Below are positions 63,369-64,000 of a DNA stretch of 64,000 nt, in pieces. Under the pieces are notes generated by a model that was given only the letters and a program-made list of their open reading frames with translations, did no database searches and was not told the origin of the DNA. This DNA is from CAWIMX01 sp963792785. Its GTDB lineage: Bacteria; Acidobacteriota; Vicinamibacteria; Vicinamibacterales; CAVVIG01. The first letter of the stretch is position 1. The number at the start of each line of letters is the position of its first letter. The translations under genes were made by a program, and so were the position numbers. The stretch is from NCBI GenBank assembly GCA_963792785.1, contig CAWBXO010000001.1:1116001-1180000 (forward strand), given 5' to 3'.

Positions 63369-63560
63369 TCACTTTCGAATCAGGCGAACGCCCCCAAGGA
63401 CCAGCATGAACAACCCGAAGCCAATCAAAATCAGTCGCAGTCTGAGTGGTGGTGGATAGCCTGGCTTCGCTCCAGGCATCGCCCCCCTGATATCCGTCGC
63501 GACGAACCCGAACACCACCAGTAGAACTCCAGCGAGCAACATCAACCAGTGTTCAGACAT
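63369..63560 (-). CDS. Small two-helix membrane protein
   Basis: 63 aa from the ATG at 63560 (an upstream ATG at 63581 is possible). Two hydrophobic helices (WLMLLAGVLLVVFGFVA and LILIGFGLFMLVLGGVRLI) flank a Gly/Pro-rich loop with a basic C-terminus. It starts 7 bp after the stop of the partial gene at 63568. Position after a large surface-protein C-terminus is where immunity genes sit, but nothing in the sequence proves that role. Confidence 0.6.
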   Translation of the reverse strand: MSEHWLMLLAGVLLVVFGFVATDIRGAMPGAKPGYPPPLRLRLILIGFGLFMLVLGGVRLIRK

Positions 63561-63567
63561 GTGAGGC

Positions 63568-64000
63568 CTATCTGCAGCCATTCCAACTGAGAGTCACGTA
63601 TGCTCCACCTCCGAACGTGCGACGGGAACCGAGCGTCACTCCGGAATACAAACCAAGGTTGAGATTGCCGTCTTCATACTGAGCCAGACCTCCGAGGTCC
63701 CGGCTGTGTACATCCATCTTCTTTCCAAACTGCCTCGACGCACCTGGGATCTCAACTCCTCCGAGCGCGATCGGCCCGGTGTGGGCGTGCCAGTCATTCC
63801 ACGTGCGCATCGACTCGACGCCAGCGGTATAGTGGCCGGCCCCCCGCCCACAAGTCCGCCGTGTGCGCCCCCAGACTGGCTGTCGTATTCCACTAGTCCC
63901 AGCACTTCACCATGCACGGGCCCCGCCCCGAAACCCATGCCACCACTTCCGAACCCGCCCCCGCCCCAGCAGATACGCCCGATACTCGCCCACGGCCGCC
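63568..64000 (-). CDS. C-terminal part of an unidentified Gly-rich protein, with a probable frameshift
   Basis: Runs off the right edge. The last 80 residues (MRTWNDWHAHTGPIALGGVE, HSRDLGGLAQYEDGNLNLGL, FGGGAYVTLSWNGCR) are in one frame. The preceding Gly-rich stretch (MGFGAGPVHGEVLGL, YDSQSGGAHGGLVGGG) is in another, the change falling at a six-base C run (63840-63845), consistent with loss of one base. Composition resembles the variable tip after an RHS core. That identification is only suggested by the neighbouring RHS gene. Confidence 0.4.

Overview
The window looks like chromosome of a GC-rich, Gram-negative soil-type bacterium, most likely Acidobacteriota (Vicinamibacteria-like). The basis is very high GC, five CRTAC1-type (FG-GAP plus ASPIC/UnbV) proteins, two DUF5916 outer-membrane proteins, a SusC-like TonB receptor with a carboxypeptidase-regulatory-like domain, and a TPR Ser/Thr kinase with an ECF sigma factor. 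This placement is inference; no rRNA or other marker gene is present.

1-26.9 kb is an envelope/redox region. A NarL-type two-component system is co-transcribed with a CRTAC1 gene. Next come a TonB receptor, a second CRTAC1 gene, and a TIG/SurA-like/DsbA-like fusion that lacks the CxxC. Two divergent CRTAC1-TPR gene pairs then form a mirror image, and the plus-strand arm is broken by three frameshifts. A minus-strand run follows: copper-type SCO protein, a rotamase-TPR-CRTAC1 fusion, DUF5916, a tandem pair of secreted paralogues and a cytochrome c/copper-monooxygenase-like protein.

27-32.8 kb holds a TAXI solute-binding lipoprotein, a histidine kinase and an OmpR-type regulator overlapping by 4 bp each, then a frameshifted second DUF5916 gene. 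A direct repeat (TGTCGC-N4-TGTCGC or close variants) occurs in four intergenic regions and is the best candidate operator for this OmpR regulator.

32.8-48.1 kb holds a four-gene coupled operon (zinc alcohol dehydrogenase, YbaK-type deacylase, NeuC-like epimerase, DegT/StrS aminotransferase), a divergent GT-C-like membrane protein behind a perfect 9-bp-arm palindrome, a decayed hydrolase, a TauE/SafE permease, an RND efflux system, a frameshifted metzincin, an aquaporin and an IPT/TIG protein.

48.1-64 kb is accessory DNA. Four copies of a related ~70-bp repeat (two subtypes, all in one orientation) sit at the ends of truncated genes: a WYL/HTH regulator, an ABC ATPase tail, a GNAT tail, a DUF1360-like remnant and an RHS protein. 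Between copies lie an Xre/RES toxin-antitoxin module and a metallothionein-like gene. A conserved block between them carries a class-3 lipase, a TPR kinase, an OmpA protein, a large putative metalloprotease and an ECF sigma factor. I saw no tRNA, rRNA, CRISPR array, integrase or transposase.
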